Shown in pieces: positions 1 to 12,407 of a stretch of DNA of 64,000 nucleotides. The translations under genes and the position numbers were made by a program. Location: the NCBI GenBank assembly GCA_032871835.1, contig CM065299.1:31360074-31424073 (forward strand), written 5' to 3'. A model generated the notes under the pieces. That model was given only the letters and a program-made list of their open reading frames with translations. It did no database searches and was not told the origin of the DNA. Positions within the stretch are counted from its first letter, which is position 1. Each line of letters opens with the position of its first letter. The DNA is from Dipteronia dyeriana (lineage: Eukaryota > Streptophyta > Magnoliopsida > Sapindales > Sapindaceae).

Positions 1-787
1 TAGGTGAAAAATCATCTTCCACTAAACATGACTCAAGAACAAGTAAATCATATTTACTTTTCTTTGACTTCTTCTTGCTTTGGGCTTTCTTGGGTTTGGG
101 CTTACCCTTCACTTTCCCAGTAGACCTCTTCCTCTTCTTATTATTGGAGAAAGATGGTTCGGAAACATTTGCCTCACTGGTCTTACCCTTGTAATCCTTA
201 GTCAAGGACTTAAAGGTAGTGAACTCATTGAGCAACTGTGTGAGACTGAACCATAACTTGTTCATCTCGTAGTTACTCTTAAACTGATAGAAACTCTTCG
301 AAAGAGTCATCAGTATGATGATAACTTGACTGGGTTCATCATCGGCCCCACCATTAACTTCTGCAGTGTTGAAGTAGGACATCATGCTCAATACATATTC
401 CCAAACTGACGTACCTTCCTTCATACGAGCGAGCATAGCGGAATAAACAGCTTCATGTCGCTTTTGCTCAGATGGCTACCCGAACATAGCTTGCAATGAC
501 TCCATGATTTTGAATGTTGTAGTCATTGCTTCGTGCTTTGTGGCAAGCACATCTATCATAGAATCCAACAGATATGTTCGGGCCTTCTCATCATATGAGA
601 CCTATCGCTCGTATGTCTCACGAACAGTTCATGTGGCATTGGTAGTATGCGTTGGAGGACATTCCTCCGTAAGCACAGATTTGAGGTCTTTGGTGACCAA
701 TATTGCATTAATGTTAAGTTTCCACTAAATGTAGTTATCACCAGTTAATTTGTCGTTTGCGAGAATTTGAAGTAATGCAGAAGACAT
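1..787 (-). pseudogene. Broken copia-type gag (UBN2-like) of the outer copia element
   Basis: Read on the minus strand from an ATG at 787, one frame gives a recognisable Ty1/copia gag: MSSALLQILANDKLTGDNY at the start, then WKLNINAILVTKDL, SYDEKARTYLLDSM, KIMESLQAMFG and SVWEYVLSMMSYFN. Near the left edge it becomes a Lys-rich tail (KKRKRSTGKVKGKPK). At least four in-frame stops interrupt it (after DNYI, NAT, YER and MFG), so it cannot make a full protein. The zinc knuckle and pol would lie left of the window. The orientation matches the copia LTR and PBS at 13415-15494, which I infer to be its 5' end, with a younger element inserted in the leader between them. The gag identity is firm; the link to that LTR is an inference. 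Confidence 0.75.
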
Positions 788-1769
788 TATTGATGAAATA
801 AATAAAACATCCATCCAGTCATTTATTTAAAACAAGTGTGAGTGCTTTGGTATAAATTTAAACATGATGCATGCACATGTTTAACGAACTAGAACTACCC
901 TAAAACTAGTTACTATATCATGACAATCCAACATACCACAAAGAAGTGTCGCCTTAGGGTCGGTCAAGTCTTTGCATGTTAGACCGGGACATTCTCGATC
1001 AAATAATATTCTAAAATAACTCTTATTCCATATCATTCAACCATCATTTATTCAGTCAAGTTTTTAATTAACAAACTTAATCAAAACCTTCGTGAGTGTA
1101 ACCCATCATTTCAGATATCACGAGCTTAACTATAAAATCGCCGCCTTAGAGTCGTTCAATCCCGAAATACCCTCAGAAATCCTATCCGTTAGGAAGTCAA
1201 CCTTAGTATTGACCTTTGTGGAAACCCTCATTAGGGAGGACGAAAGCAAAGCCATCACGAAGCCATCACGAAGCCCCACTCGGATCTCACGATGTTGAAC
1301 TAATGATGGAGACTACGGGATATATATGTCATATATCTCTCTCCCACTCATTATTTTAAAACTAGGGTTTTCTATTATTTGTTAATGCACCTAGACTATA
1401 CATGATCAAATGGCTAACTTTAATCAAGTTATCTAGTGCATTAACTAATTCATTATTAGAAACAAGTTTTAATTAACTAATAAATTATTAATGATTTTTA
1501 ACAATTAAAAAATTAATCTATTAGTGAATAATCTAAGCATTTGTAAACTATTTACTAAGGTAATATTGTTACGATAGTGTTTACAGAGTTTTAACTATTA
1601 AAACTCTAACACTTTATTTGGTTAATTTATTATTAGGTTATTAATCATATTAATCCTAATTACAATAAATGACCCTATTAATCTAACTTATTAAACACTT
1701 TAATAACTAGATTAATAATGATGAGAATTACCAAGTTTTATAACCATTAAAAAACTAATCTTATTATTC
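788..1769 (-). other. Non-coding leader of the outer copia element, distal part
   Basis: AT-rich stretch with no plausible gene. It lies between the gag start codon and the left target duplication of the inserted LTR element. Together with 12676-13414 it would make a leader of about 1.7 kb between PBS and gag. The only open frame here (1092-1298) is short and matches nothing I know. Confidence 0.5.
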
Positions 1770-1774
1770 ATAGC
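1770..1774. repeat. Target-site duplication atagc, left copy
   Basis: The five bases atagc directly precede the TGAAAG terminus at 1775 and recur at 12671-12675 directly after the CTTACA terminus. Five bases is the usual duplication length for LTR retrotransposons. The match fixes both ends of the inserted element. Confidence 0.85.
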
Positions 1775-3954
1775 TGAAAGTGCACTTAAAACGTGCGTGT
1801 CTATAAACCTAGAAGGGGGGGGGGGGGGGGGTGATGAATAGGTTTTAATCAAGTCATTGCCAATTTTTCTTGATTAGTCAATATTCAAAATTCACCCAAT
1901 AAAACAAACATATAACATCAAGTGTAAAGTACGGAAATATAAATAACACAAGATGTATACGTGGAAAACCTCTAAATGGGAAAAACCACGGGCTGTTAAG
2001 TGCCCCACACTCAGTCACAGAAATCCACTATATGAATAAAAGGTTACACCCTCAAGTGATACTTGGACTCTCACTCTCGACAACCTCAGGCTATGGACAC
2101 CGCCACTCACCACTCTTGGTTCAATCCCTAGTGATCTCCCTTGATCCACTACTCTTGACATGAGCACCTCCTACTCTACCCCTCGAGCCTTTTACAGTGG
2201 ATACCCGACCAATTGCTTGCCAACCTACCCTTGGTTGCAAGACTAGACTTGCTTGTGCAACTTCACCTAGAAGCCACAAGACTTTGACTCTATGAAGAGT
2301 ACAACAACCTATGTGAATATGATAAAATATTCAAACATGCAAATAATGCTAGGAAAAACACTAAATGCTTATCTAGGAACTTAATAATGTCACTAAGTAC
2401 AATTACTAGATATCAATGTCTAAATGAATGGTCATGAAGACTTAACTAGATATAGTTATACAACATTATATCCTAGTTATCAAACAAAGCCATTTCAACA
2501 TATGTTGTCATTAATCATGGCATGGTCATTAAATGCAATCATCAAAATGCAATCAATATGTCCTAATCAATAATGTCTAAATGCAATGCATAGAGACTTA
2601 GCAAGATGGGCAAATATGCCCTAAATTCAAGCTATCAACAAACAAACCCAATTACGTTATCAAGACTCTTAAATATATACAATAACTAGAGTCTAGGTAT
2701 TTAATCATGCAACAAACACCTAATCTAGAGTAAAAAGAACAATAAAATATATTCAATGAAGTTCTTACTTACCTAGTCATGAAACCAAGAACACTCATGC
2801 TCATATGATGAAGAACGATGCAAGATGGAGATGGGTTTTGGGTTTGGAGAGTTAATCAAGCTTTAATGAAGCTTTCTCTCTCAATAAACTCTCTCTCTCT
2901 CACTCTAGGGTTCGCTTTTGAGAGTCATTCATGTGAAGAAGATGAGTTAAGAATGTATTTATAATGCCTAAGTGAAATGACATCGTTTTGGACGAAGAAA
3001 ACAAAGTTTTGTCACGACCGTTGTGCATGTCGCTGCCTAGGCAAGTGTCCAGACCATGGACTTGTGCAGCATGGCATGGCTGGACATTACCGCTGCCTAG
3101 GTCTCTGGCTAGGCATGGCACCAAAAGCGGTCTAGGCTACGGTACACGCTAGACAGCAAAACAACTCGAGTTTCGAGCGACCCAAAACATGACCAAACGA
3201 CATCCAAACCTTTCGTATAATATACTGTTGGAAAGGTATGAAAGTATACTTTCTAATCCAATGTACAAAACATGATTTGGATGTCTGTAGAAAAGGTTAT
3301 GGTCATTTTAGTAACCAAAGGTCAGAAACGGACAACAACAGAGATGCCCTGTTTTGTGGTCAATTTGGAGATTTCAAAACCAATCCAAACGGTCATGAAA
3401 TATTACGAATAATATACCGTTGGAAAGGTATAGGTGTCTATTTTGTACAGAAAATTTCAAAACTCATTTTGAATCATTTTATAAAAAGATATGGTCACAA
3501 GACCATACAAATGTTAGTTTTGAAAAATATTTAAATCATTGAAATACACTCTTTTGAAACTAGACACCTTACTCCATATAACCAAACCAAGAGAAGAGTG
3601 AGACCTTCTTATCTAGTCACTCAACGCGCTAAAACAAGCACACCATCGTGCAAGCGCGAACACAACACAATATCACACTTAAATCTACAAATGAAGTGCA
3701 AGTATGATTGTGAAGAGACGCAAACATATAAACAATATCAACACAAATGCAAGATCAACAAAGCATGCATGAGGTGTGTGTGTGCACCTAAACTCTTCAA
3801 GAGGCAAAGTCAAGTGAATATACATTTTGCTCTTGAAGTCATTGAGATGCTTGGAAGCTTGCCAATGAGGACCTAAGCTACCCATTACACAATCATCCCC
3901 AATGTGGTGTGGTTTGTCATGAAATAAGCCAATCATAAAATCAAGGTCCTTACA
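1775..3954 (-). repeat. 3' LTR of the non-autonomous element
   Basis: This is a 2180-bp repeat partner of 5608-7506 plus 12408-12670. On the minus strand it begins TGTAAGGACC and ends CTTTCA. It has a run of 17 G at 1815-1831, where the other LTR has only 5. It includes a CT-rich stretch near 2877-2905 and short open frames (for example 3238-3534) that recur in the other LTR only because the LTRs are copies. Confidence 0.85.
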
Positions 3955-3968
3955 ATCTCCCCCTTTGG
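3955..3968 (-). other. Polypurine tract
   Basis: On the minus strand the sequence AAAGGGGGAGAT lies immediately upstream of the 3' LTR start TGTAAG. This is the position and composition of the plus-strand primer of LTR retrotransposons. It supports the element's orientation. Confidence 0.75.
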
Positions 3969-5587
3969 CTATTTCATGACAAAACAACCACTCACAAATA
4001 AATCCTCACAAAACAAAAATAAAGCTATTGTCTAAGAGATTAATTCTACATTACAAAAGAAATCCTACAATCTAAATCTTCAATATCTTCAATCTCTTTG
4101 TAGAATTATCATTGTAACTACACACAATAGCATGAAGCACTTTCCAAGAACAAGTGCATGTGAGGTGAAAAAATATACAAAGCAATTGCACTCAATAAGG
4201 CAATATAAACAAATGCATATGCAATGCTCCCCCTAAATGGGTTACTCTCTCTCATGATCTCTCCCCAAAGCATAACCAATGCTCCTCCTATATTTCTCAA
4301 GACTTCTCCCCCTTTTTATCATGAGACTGGCAAAGGAGCTCCCCCTATCGGGTTGCTTTAGCAAAGAGAGCTAGTAGCACAATTTCATTGCATAATCATA
4401 TACACACAATTTATGCAACTTAAATAATTGAGAGAGATTCAAGGAATTTTATTTAAATAAAAATGTGTGACAGGATGCTTTGCAAGTAAGACATGTTTCA
4501 TTCAAATCCAAAACAAATGGTATTTGGCAAAGCAAACATCAAAAGAGTTTTCAAAAGAATTTTCAAAAGAATTCAAACCAATTTTTACCCTTTTGTCATA
4601 AGCAAACAAGATATAGTTTCAAAAATTTGAAAATAAAGCAACTATATCAATCCCTAAAGGAAAATCAAGACATGAGCGACTATTGCACAATTTTTGATTT
4701 TTCCGGATAATTATCCTTATGATAGTAGTCTTGTTTCACCATTAAGAAAAGTGAGAAGACTAATTTGGATATAAAATCCTTATTAATTGCATGGATACAA
4801 GATCCTTATTGATTAGTCTTCTCATTTGCACTCACACATATTTGCATTAAAGCAATCAAACTCAATTCATGCATATCATTTTAAAGCATGTCATTAAAAG
4901 CAAGTTCACATGTCATGGAGATAAATTATAGGTCATTCAAATGTACTTTCCCAATTAATTCTCCTAGTCCAAAATACATGTTTGAACATAAATATGACAT
5001 GGATTGCAAACAAAGCAATGTTGCACACTTATTAAAGAAAAATATATAAGCATATGTGCAACCAAGAATCTCAAGCAATTATCAAAGGAGCATAAAATTA
5101 ATCAACTTTTTACACATAGCAAATCATGCAAGTTCGCTCTCTTTGCTTAAGCTCCCCAAATGGGGTCAAATCCAACCAAGTCAATGAGAGGCATGAACCC
5201 CTATAAACTTACCAAGTCCAAAGGACTTAGTTGCATCTACGGGTGTCTCATGGGCACTAAGGCAAGTGGGCTCATTCTTTCTAACCCACCTAGGTCTTCT
5301 TGTTTACCTCCTTCACTTTCGAGTTCATCCTTTTCTGCTCTTTCACATTGGAGGTCATACTCTTCTTATGAGACTTTGTGAATCTCCTAAATCTCTCAAC
5401 CATGAGAGTCATCTCCTCATCGGAGTCATATTCCTCCCTCTTAATTTTGGAGGTCAAATCTACCTCTAACATCTCAATGCCACTCATAGTGGTTAATGAA
5501 TGAGATGAATGCAAATGAATGCAACAATCAAATACAAACAAATGCAAGACACACGAACAAGAGCTTGGATCACCTAAGTATGTCTAG
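3969..5587 (-). other. Internal region of the non-autonomous LTR element
   Basis: AT-rich, mostly non-coding sequence between PPT and PBS. Apart from the gag-like remnant near the PBS side, no frame resembles protease, integrase, RT or RNase H. The segment is too short to have held a full polyprotein, so the coding region was largely deleted or never present. Confidence 0.7.
5290..5547 (-). pseudogene. Short gag-like remnant in the non-autonomous LTR element
   Basis: An 85-codon minus-strand frame contains DEEMTLMVERFRRFTKSHKK. Its acidic-then-basic pattern resembles the stretch upstream of the zinc knuckle in copia gag proteins (UBN2 family). It lies close to the PBS, where gag would begin. 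No zinc knuckle follows; the frame ends at NKKT, and 5150-5290 contains further gag-like but interrupted sequence. The identification rests on one short motif and is tentative. Confidence 0.4.
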
Positions 5588-5590
5588 GAA

Positions 5591-5605
5591 CCTACTTTGA
5601 TACCA
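5591..5605 (-). other. Primer binding site, initiator Met tRNA type
   Basis: On the minus strand TGGTATCAAAGTAGG begins two bases inside the LTR end CTTTCA. It matches the plant iMet PBS consensus TGGTATCAGAGC with two mismatches. This identifies 5608-12670 as the 5' LTR. Confidence 0.8.
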
Positions 5606-7498
5606 ATTGAAAGTTCCCTAAAAACGTGTGTCAATAAACCGAGAGGGGGTGAATAGGTTTTAATCAAGTCATTGCCAATTTTTCTTGATTAGTCAATATT
5701 CAAAATTCACCCAATAAAACAAACATACAACATCAAGTGTAAAGTGCGGAAATATAAATAACACAAGATATATACGTGGAAACCCTCCAAATGGGAAAAA
5801 CCACGGGCAGTTAAGTGCGCCACACTCGGTCACAGAAATCCACTATATGAATAAAAGGTTACACCCTCAAGTGATACTCGGACTCTCACTTTCGACAACC
5901 TCAGGCTATGGACACTGCCACTCACCACTCTTGGTTCAATCCCTAGTGATCTCCCTTGATCCACTACTCTTGGCGTGAGCACCTCCTACTCTACCCCTCG
6001 GGCCTTTTACAGTAGATACCCGACCAATTGCTTGCCAACCTAACCTTGGTTGCAAGACTAGACTTACTTGTGCAACTTCACCTAGAAGCCATAAGACTTT
6101 GACTTTACGAAGAGTACAACAACCTATGTGAATATGATGGAATATTCAAACATGCAAATAATACTAGGCAAAACACTAAATGTTTATCTAGGAATTTAAG
6201 AATGTCACTAAGTACAATTCCTAGATATCAATGTCTAAATGAATGTTCATGAAGACTTAACTAGATATAGTTATACAACATTATATCCTAGTTATCAAAC
6301 AAAGCCATTTCAACATATGTTGTCATTAAGCATGGCATGGTCATTAAATGCAATCATCAAAATGCAATCAATGTGTCCTAATCAATAATGTCTAAATGCA
6401 ATGCATAGAGACTTAGCAAGATGGGCAAATATGTCCCTAATTCAAGCTATCAACAAACAAACTCAATCATGTTATCAAGACTCTTAAATATATGCAATAA
6501 CTAGAGTTTAGGTATTTAATCATGCAATAAACACATAATCTAGAGTAAGAAGAACAATAAAAGATATACAATGAATTTCTTACTTACCTAGTCATGAAAC
6601 CAAGAACACTCATGCTCATATGATGAAGAATGATGCAAGATGGAGATGGGTTTTGGGTTTGGAGAGTTAATCAAGCTTTAATGAAGCTTTCTCTCTCAAT
6701 AAACTCTCTCTCTCTCACTCTAGGGTTCACTTTTGAGAGTCATTCATGTGAAGAAGATGAGTTAAGGATGTATTTATAATGCCCAAGTGAAATGACATCG
6801 TTTTGGACGAAGAAAACAAAGTTTCGTCACGACCGTTGTGTATGTCTCAGCCTAGGCAAGTGTCCAGACCATGGTCTTGTGCAGAATGGCACGGCTGGAC
6901 ATTACCGCTGCCTAGGTTGCTGGCTAGGCATGGTACCAAAAGCGGTATAGGTCATGGTACACGCTAGACAGCACAACAGCTCGAGCTTCGAGCGACCCAA
7001 AATATGACCAAACGACATCCAAACCTTTCGTATAATATACCGTTAAAAAGGTATGGAAGTCGAATTTCTAATGCAATGTACAAAACATGATTTGGATGTC
7101 TGTATAAAAGGTTATGGTCATTTTAGTGACCAAAGGTCAGAAATAGACAACAACAAAGATGCCCTGTTTTGTGGTCACTTTGGAGATTTCAAAACCAATC
7201 CAAACGGTCATGAAATATTACGAATAATATACCGTTGGAAAGGTATATGTGTCAATTTTGTACAGAAAATTTCAAAACTCATTTTGAATCATTTTATAAA
7301 AAGATATGGTCGCAAGACCATACAAAGGTCAGTTTTGAAAAATATTTAAATCATTGAAATACACTCTTTTGAAACTAGACACCTTACTCCATATAACCAA
7401 ACCAAGAGAAGAGTGAGACCTTCTCATATAGTCACTCAACGCGCTAAAACAAGCACACCATCATGCAAGCGTGAACACAACACAATACCACACTTAAA

Positions 7499-7506
7499 TC
7501 TACAAA
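7499..7506. repeat. hAT target-site duplication tctacaaa, left copy
   Basis: The 8 bases tctacaaa flank the hAT element on both sides (second copy 12400-12407). Eight bases is the diagnostic hAT duplication length. The sequence occurs once at the homologous position of the other LTR. Confidence 0.9.
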
Positions 7507-7514
7507 TTGTTGTG

Positions 7515-7724
7515 GCAAAACGGGTCGGCCCGGGCCCGTTAGTCCCGTTGGCTTAACTGGCCAGGCCAGGCTCGGCCTGTTAGGGAGACAGGCCGGGTCA
7601 AGCCGGCCTGTTTGACGAAAGGGTAGGCCAGGCCAGCACCCACGGGCTGTTTCGAGGTGGGCCGGGTCCGGCTCTAACGGGTCGGCCCGTTAAGACCTTA
7701 ACGGGCTGGCCCAACGGGCTTCAA

Positions 7725-7725
<1 letters not shown>
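7515..7725. repeat. hAT subterminal GC-rich repeats, left end
   Basis: Dense array of GGCCCGTTA-, AACGGGC- and GGCCGGG-like words in both orientations, in sharp contrast with the AT-rich surroundings. Such subterminal words serve as transposase binding sites in Ac and related hAT elements; that role here is an inference. Confidence 0.65.

Positions 7726-7729
<4 letters not shown>

Positions 7730-7760
<31 letters not shown>
7730..7760. repeat. TA microsatellite
   Basis: An uninterrupted (TA)n run of about 30 bases directly inside the left GC-rich subterminal block of the hAT element. Confidence 0.8.
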
Positions 7761-7762
<2 letters not shown>

Positions 7763-8049
7763 CCTTTTATTTATACAATATTTTTTTTTATACATTGTAG
7801 TAATTTTGTGTAATTATTAATGTAATATTTTTAATATGAAATACATCTTTCATTTCATACAATAGTTAATTAGTTTTCAATGAATAATATTTTTGTAATT
7901 TTTTATTAAATTTGTGGTGAAAAATATAAATTACAAATTATGGTTGCCTCGTTAAAAACCTTACCAAGAAAAACCCAATGGGATAAAAACTTGGTAAGGA
8001 AAAAAGAGTACAATCGAAAAAATAAATAAATTAAGTATTTACAATTACA

Positions 8050-10161
8050 TCAGTTCGCCAGTTGGTTGCTACTGGAACTCTCATCGATGGTCAAGCTGGA
8101 GAAGTCATCCATGAGTTTGTCGTTGACCAGTTGATGTTGTCGTCTTATTCTTGTATTTTCCCAATCCTTAAGGCATGTTAAAGCTTCCACCGCATCAGGA
8201 GCCAATGAACATCTTCTATCTTTTATTATTCATCCGGTTGTGCTGAACACTTGCTCCGATGAAACGGTTGAAACTGGGATAGCTAGGACTTCACATGCTA
8301 ATCTGGATAGAATGGGGAAGCTATTTCTCTTGTTCTGCCACCATTTCAGAAGATTGTTAATTGTGAAATCATCGTTGTCCGTGATGGAATACTCCGTACT
8401 CAGATATTTGTTGACCACGTGTTGACTTTGACTTTGACTCAAACTTCCTGAAGCGCGAGAAGTTGTGGTCTTGTTCAAGAAAATCCTCATGAGCTTCGAT
8501 TGTTGTTGAGATTGTTGTTGAGGAGGCATCGGCCCTGTTGAGTCGTCATTGTGCCTGTACCTGTTCTCATAAATAGAAAAAACCTCAAAATTTTGGGATT
8601 TAAGTGTACCAAGATGTTCAGCAACATCCGTTTCACTTAATCCCAGAGCCTCACCCAAAGTAGTGGAAAAAACTTTTAATGCTTTAAATCTAAACCTAGG
8701 ATCTACAACAATACCAAAGGCATATAAAAGAAGAATTTCCCCCCAATATTTTATGTATTTTTCTTGTATAGCAACAAAAGCGGGAGCTACCAATTCTATT
8801 TCCCTATATTGTTTAAGTAAATCAGCTATGTCATAAAGTTTATGAAGTGCAAGAGGAGATGTGGGGTAATAAACCCCTGAAAGTTCTACAGTAGCATCAT
8901 AAAAAACAGCTAAAAATTCAACAAAAACCTGAGCCACATACCAATCACCTTTCGTGAGTTTTTCATGTTGGATGTTGTTGACAGTGTTCAAGTTATAAAA
9001 ACTAGTAATTTTTAAACCATATGGTAAAGCAGATTTCAACATTAAATATGTTGAGTTCCACCTTACCGGCATATCTGTTTGAACTTAAGGGGTTTTAGGT
9101 TCTTTGGTTTACAAAATCTGGCAAACTCAGCACTTCTTTGGTTAGATGCCATAATCCAACCCAAAGCCTCCCTAATAATAGTGATTTGACTTTCAACCTT
9201 CTTTAAACCTAATTTTACAATCAAGTTTATAATGTGACATGCACAACGGGCATGGAAAATTTTTTCTGCAATATTAGAGATGTTAGAATTAATGAAATAT
9301 TCTATAGCTTTGGAGTTAGCATATGCATTATCCAAAGTAATTGACATGATGCGGTTTTGAAAGCCATAATCTTGTATAACGGACATAATAACCTGGAAAA
9401 TATTTTGTGCAGTGTGAATAATCCATGACACGAAAACCAAGAAGCTTTTTTTGTAAAGTCCATTGGGTCATTTGGGTGTCTACATAGTGTCCAGTGACAC
9501 ATAAATAATCTTGTTTTGAACGTCCGCTCCAGATGTCTGACGTTAATGCAATTGAAAAAGAAATGTTTTGTAATTCAAAAATCAATTGTGTCCTATATTT
9601 TTCAAAAGTACTAATCACATCGCTCCTAGATGTGTTTCTAGAAACAGGGACAAATTGGGGGTTAAAAGCATTATTAATATAATATTGAAAATGAGGGTTT
9701 TCTTGAAAACCTAAAGGTTGGTCAGTTGCAGCGCAATACAACACTGAATGCTTTCTGACCCGATCGGGGTCAAACTGCCATGTATTCACTGAACCATCCG
9801 GGTTCCTCTGCAGTTGGGTTTGTTGAGTTGTATCGACTTGCCCATGGGAAGCCATGCAACTGAGTCTATGTCCTCTAAGATGACTAGTTCCCCTACTTGA
9901 ACTACTGAGCATAGATTTACAAAACTTACAGCAGGCATGCTCAACTTGAAGACCATCTGCCATAGTTTGCATTACAGGGTCAAAACAATCCCACATGATC
10001 GATTTCTTCTTCCCTTTCTTATTTGATCCTGGTGTCAGGGAAGAAGGTCCCGCACCCGTAGTACTAGCGGGACCTTCTTCTTCGAACTCATCGTATAATC
10101 GGTTGATGTCCTCGTCCGGTAAATAGTCGCCCGGGTTCAAGTTTAAGTGTTCAGGATTCAT
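8050..10161 (-). pseudogene. BED zinc-finger hAT transposase, broken
   Basis: The chosen start is the ATG at 10161 (MNPEHLNLNPGDYLPDED); the stop is at 8050-8052. An N-terminal BED finger (CCKFCKS, then SHLRGHRLSC) is followed by the DDE/RNase H-like core (IALTSDIWSG, then ITLDNAYANS, then CACHIINLIVK, then MPVRWNSTYLML) and the C-terminal hAT dimerisation region (WWQNKRNSFPILSRLACEVL, IPVSTVSSEQVFS, then DRRCSLAPDAVEALTCLKDW). This order fits plant Ac/RICESLEEPER-type transposases of about 700 residues. Three lesions disable it: frame changes near 9420-9440 and near 9065-9070, and an in-frame TGA near 8232 where Arg is expected (CGA to TGA). Each break is small, so loss of function looks fairly recent. 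Confidence 0.9.
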
Positions 10162-10284
10162 TTTCCTAAGATTATAATTAAATAAATGATTAAATGTCAT
10201 AGATACAAATACAATGATACAATTAAACATTTATACAAATAACCAAAAAAAAACAATTACTTTTTCTAATTTTTATTTTCTTTA

Positions 10285-11340
10285 TATTTCTTAAACTACA
10301 AAATGAACATAATCATTCTAATATATTATTAATTTAAAAAATATATAAAATTCAGATTAAATTTCTCCAAATTACCATTTTCTTCTTAAACTCTACAAAA
10401 TAAAACATAATCTTTTTAATATAATAATAATTTTGAAAATGAAGAAAAAATTGAGAATTAATTTTTTTAAATTTATTATTTTGTTGTCAAACTCACAAAA
10501 TTACATAAAATTAACATAATCATTCATTCATTCTAATATTTTATTAATTTAAAAAAAAATGGATTAAATTTATCCTTTTTTTTTCTTCTTAAACTCTACA
10601 AAATAAAACATAATCTTTCTAATATAATAATAATTTTGAAAATGAAGAAAAAATTGAGAATTAATTTTTTAAAATTTATTATTTTGTTGTCAAACTCAAA
10701 AAATTACATAAAATTAACATAATCATTCATTCATTCTAATATTTTATTAATTTAAAAAACAATTTGGATTAAATTTATCCTCTTTTTTTTCTTCTTAAAC
10801 TCTACAAAATAAAACATAATCTTTCTAATATAATAATAATTTTGAAAATTATGAAAAAATATTAGAAATTATTATTTTTTAAATTATTATTTTGTTGTCA
10901 ATCTCATAAAAATACATAAAATAAACATAATCATTCTAATATATTATTAATTTAAAAAAAATTATAAAATTCGGATTAAATTAGTCCAAATTACCATTTT
11001 CTTCTTAAACTCTACAAAATAAAACATAATCTTTCTAATATAATAATAATTTTGAAAATCAAAAAAAAAATTGAGAATTAATTTTTTTAATTTATTATTT
11101 TGTTGTCAAACTCACAAAAATACATAAAATTAACATAATCATTCTAATATATTATTAATTTAAAAAAAACGGATTAAATTTCTCCAAATTACCATTTTCT
11201 TCTTAAACTCTACAAAATAAAACATAATCTTTCTAATACAATAATAATTTCAAAAATTATGAAAATATTTTAAAATAGAAATTAATTTTTTAAAATTATT
11301 ATTTTGTTGACAATCTCACAAAAATACAAAAAATTAACAT
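10285..11340. repeat. AT-rich tandem repeat, about 205-bp unit, inside hAT
   Basis: The phrase cttcttaaactctacaaaat recurs at 10382, 10585, 10791, 11001 and 11199, giving spacings of 203, 206, 210 and 198 bases. Each unit also contains attattttgttgtcaa and acataatcattctaatat. A partial unit precedes (from about 10285) and one follows. The array lies upstream of the transposase start codon, in the element's 5' region. Confidence 0.85.
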
Positions 11341-12119
11341 ATTACTAAGTAGTAAGTACTAACTCTCTAACAACAATATTAATTACACACATAACACATG
11401 CTAATCACTAAATACTAAATAATAGCAATTACTATATAAAAAAAAATTAATAACAAAAGTAAAGAAGTAGACATACTAACTTTAAATTCGAGGCTTGAGA
11501 GTTGAGAGTGTTGAATTAATTATTCAATTGGATACCTAACAACATAACAAATAATAACATTAGTTATAAACATATTAAAAATAAATATAGTGAATAACTA
11601 AATAACAAATGAAAGTATTTTTTTTATAAAAAAAAATAAGACAATACCTTAGAGTAAGTGCCTTAGAATATGTAGAGACTATAATATAATATAGTATATA
11701 GTATATAATGTATAATGTATAGTACTATACTACTATAGTATTAGTATATTAGTGTAATAGTAAATAGTATATAGTATATAATAATATAATATATTAAATA
11801 AATAAAATAAATTACAAAATAGTTAAAAGAGTGAGTGAGAGATGTTGGAGATTGTAGAGAATAGAGAGAATTAGAGATTAGAGAAGTAGAGAAAATGTAG
11901 AGAATGAGGTGAGGGTGATAAGGGTATTTATAGGAAAATGCTAGATTAGGGTATAATTGGAAAAAAATGTAAAAGATTTACAATAATGTAATTTTTAAAA
12001 GTTTTGGGTATTTTTGTAAGCCCCCAACGGTCAATAACGGCTATTGAATAATTACAAAAGTCACCCCTCAATTCAAAATTTAAATTTTAAATTTTAAAAA
12101 AAAATCAAAAATTGAAATC
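11341..12119. other. AT-rich non-coding 5' region of hAT
   Basis: No gene seen. It holds low-complexity TATA/AGTA strings (about 11680-11800) and GAGA-rich sequence (11820-11930). It may contain the transposase promoter, but no single element can be assigned. Confidence 0.5.
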
Positions 12120-12385
12120 TGATGGGCCTTAACAGGGCCCGGTCGCACGCCGCTTAACGGGCCGGCCCATTAAGGCCCATCAGATTGCTTTTTTTAATTT
12201 TTTTAACAATCCACCGGCCTAACGGGCCAGTCGCAGGCCTCAAATCCTGGGCCCAGCCCTGCCCGGCCCGGCCCATCAGCTTAACGGGCTTGGACTTGGC
12301 CCGTTAAGACGACGGGTCGGGCCGGGCCGACACCGGGCCCATACCTAACTGAGTCGAGCCGGGCAGCCCGCCGGGGCCCAGCTCA
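12120..12385. repeat. hAT subterminal GC-rich repeats, right end
   Basis: GC-rich block with repeated AACGGGCC, GGCCCGTTAA and GGCCCGGCCC words in both directions, mirroring 7515-7725. It ends at the right terminal repeat. Confidence 0.65.
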
Positions 12386-12399
12386 TTTTGCCACCTCTA

Positions 12400-12407
12400 T
12401 CTACAAA
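12400..12407. repeat. hAT target-site duplication tctacaaa, right copy
   Basis: Exact second copy of the 8-bp duplication at 7499-7506. The LTR sequence resumes directly after it. Confidence 0.9.

Larger units (their letters stand above)
7507..12399 (-). mobile_element. hAT-superfamily DNA transposon, 4.9 kb
   Basis: The left end begins TTGTTGTGGCAAAACGGG. The right end, reverse-complemented, begins TAGAGGTGGCAAAATGAG. They share the core GTGGCAAAA as imperfect terminal inverted repeats and are bracketed by an exact 8-bp duplication. Both subterminal regions (about 7515-7725 and 12120-12385) are very GC-rich and full of GGCCCGTTA and GGGCCGG words in both directions. A degenerate BED/hAT transposase is encoded on the minus strand. 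Since the transposase is broken, the copy is probably immobile unless helped by another element. Confidence 0.92.

Noticed and set aside
3238..3534. 98-codon frame conserved at 3238-3534 and 7053-7349
   Set aside because: Both lie in the two LTRs of one element, so similarity reflects LTR duplication, not protein selection.
10285..11340. CRISPR-like repeat array
   Set aside because: Units of about 205 bases are AT-rich tandem repeats without spacers in a plant DNA transposon.
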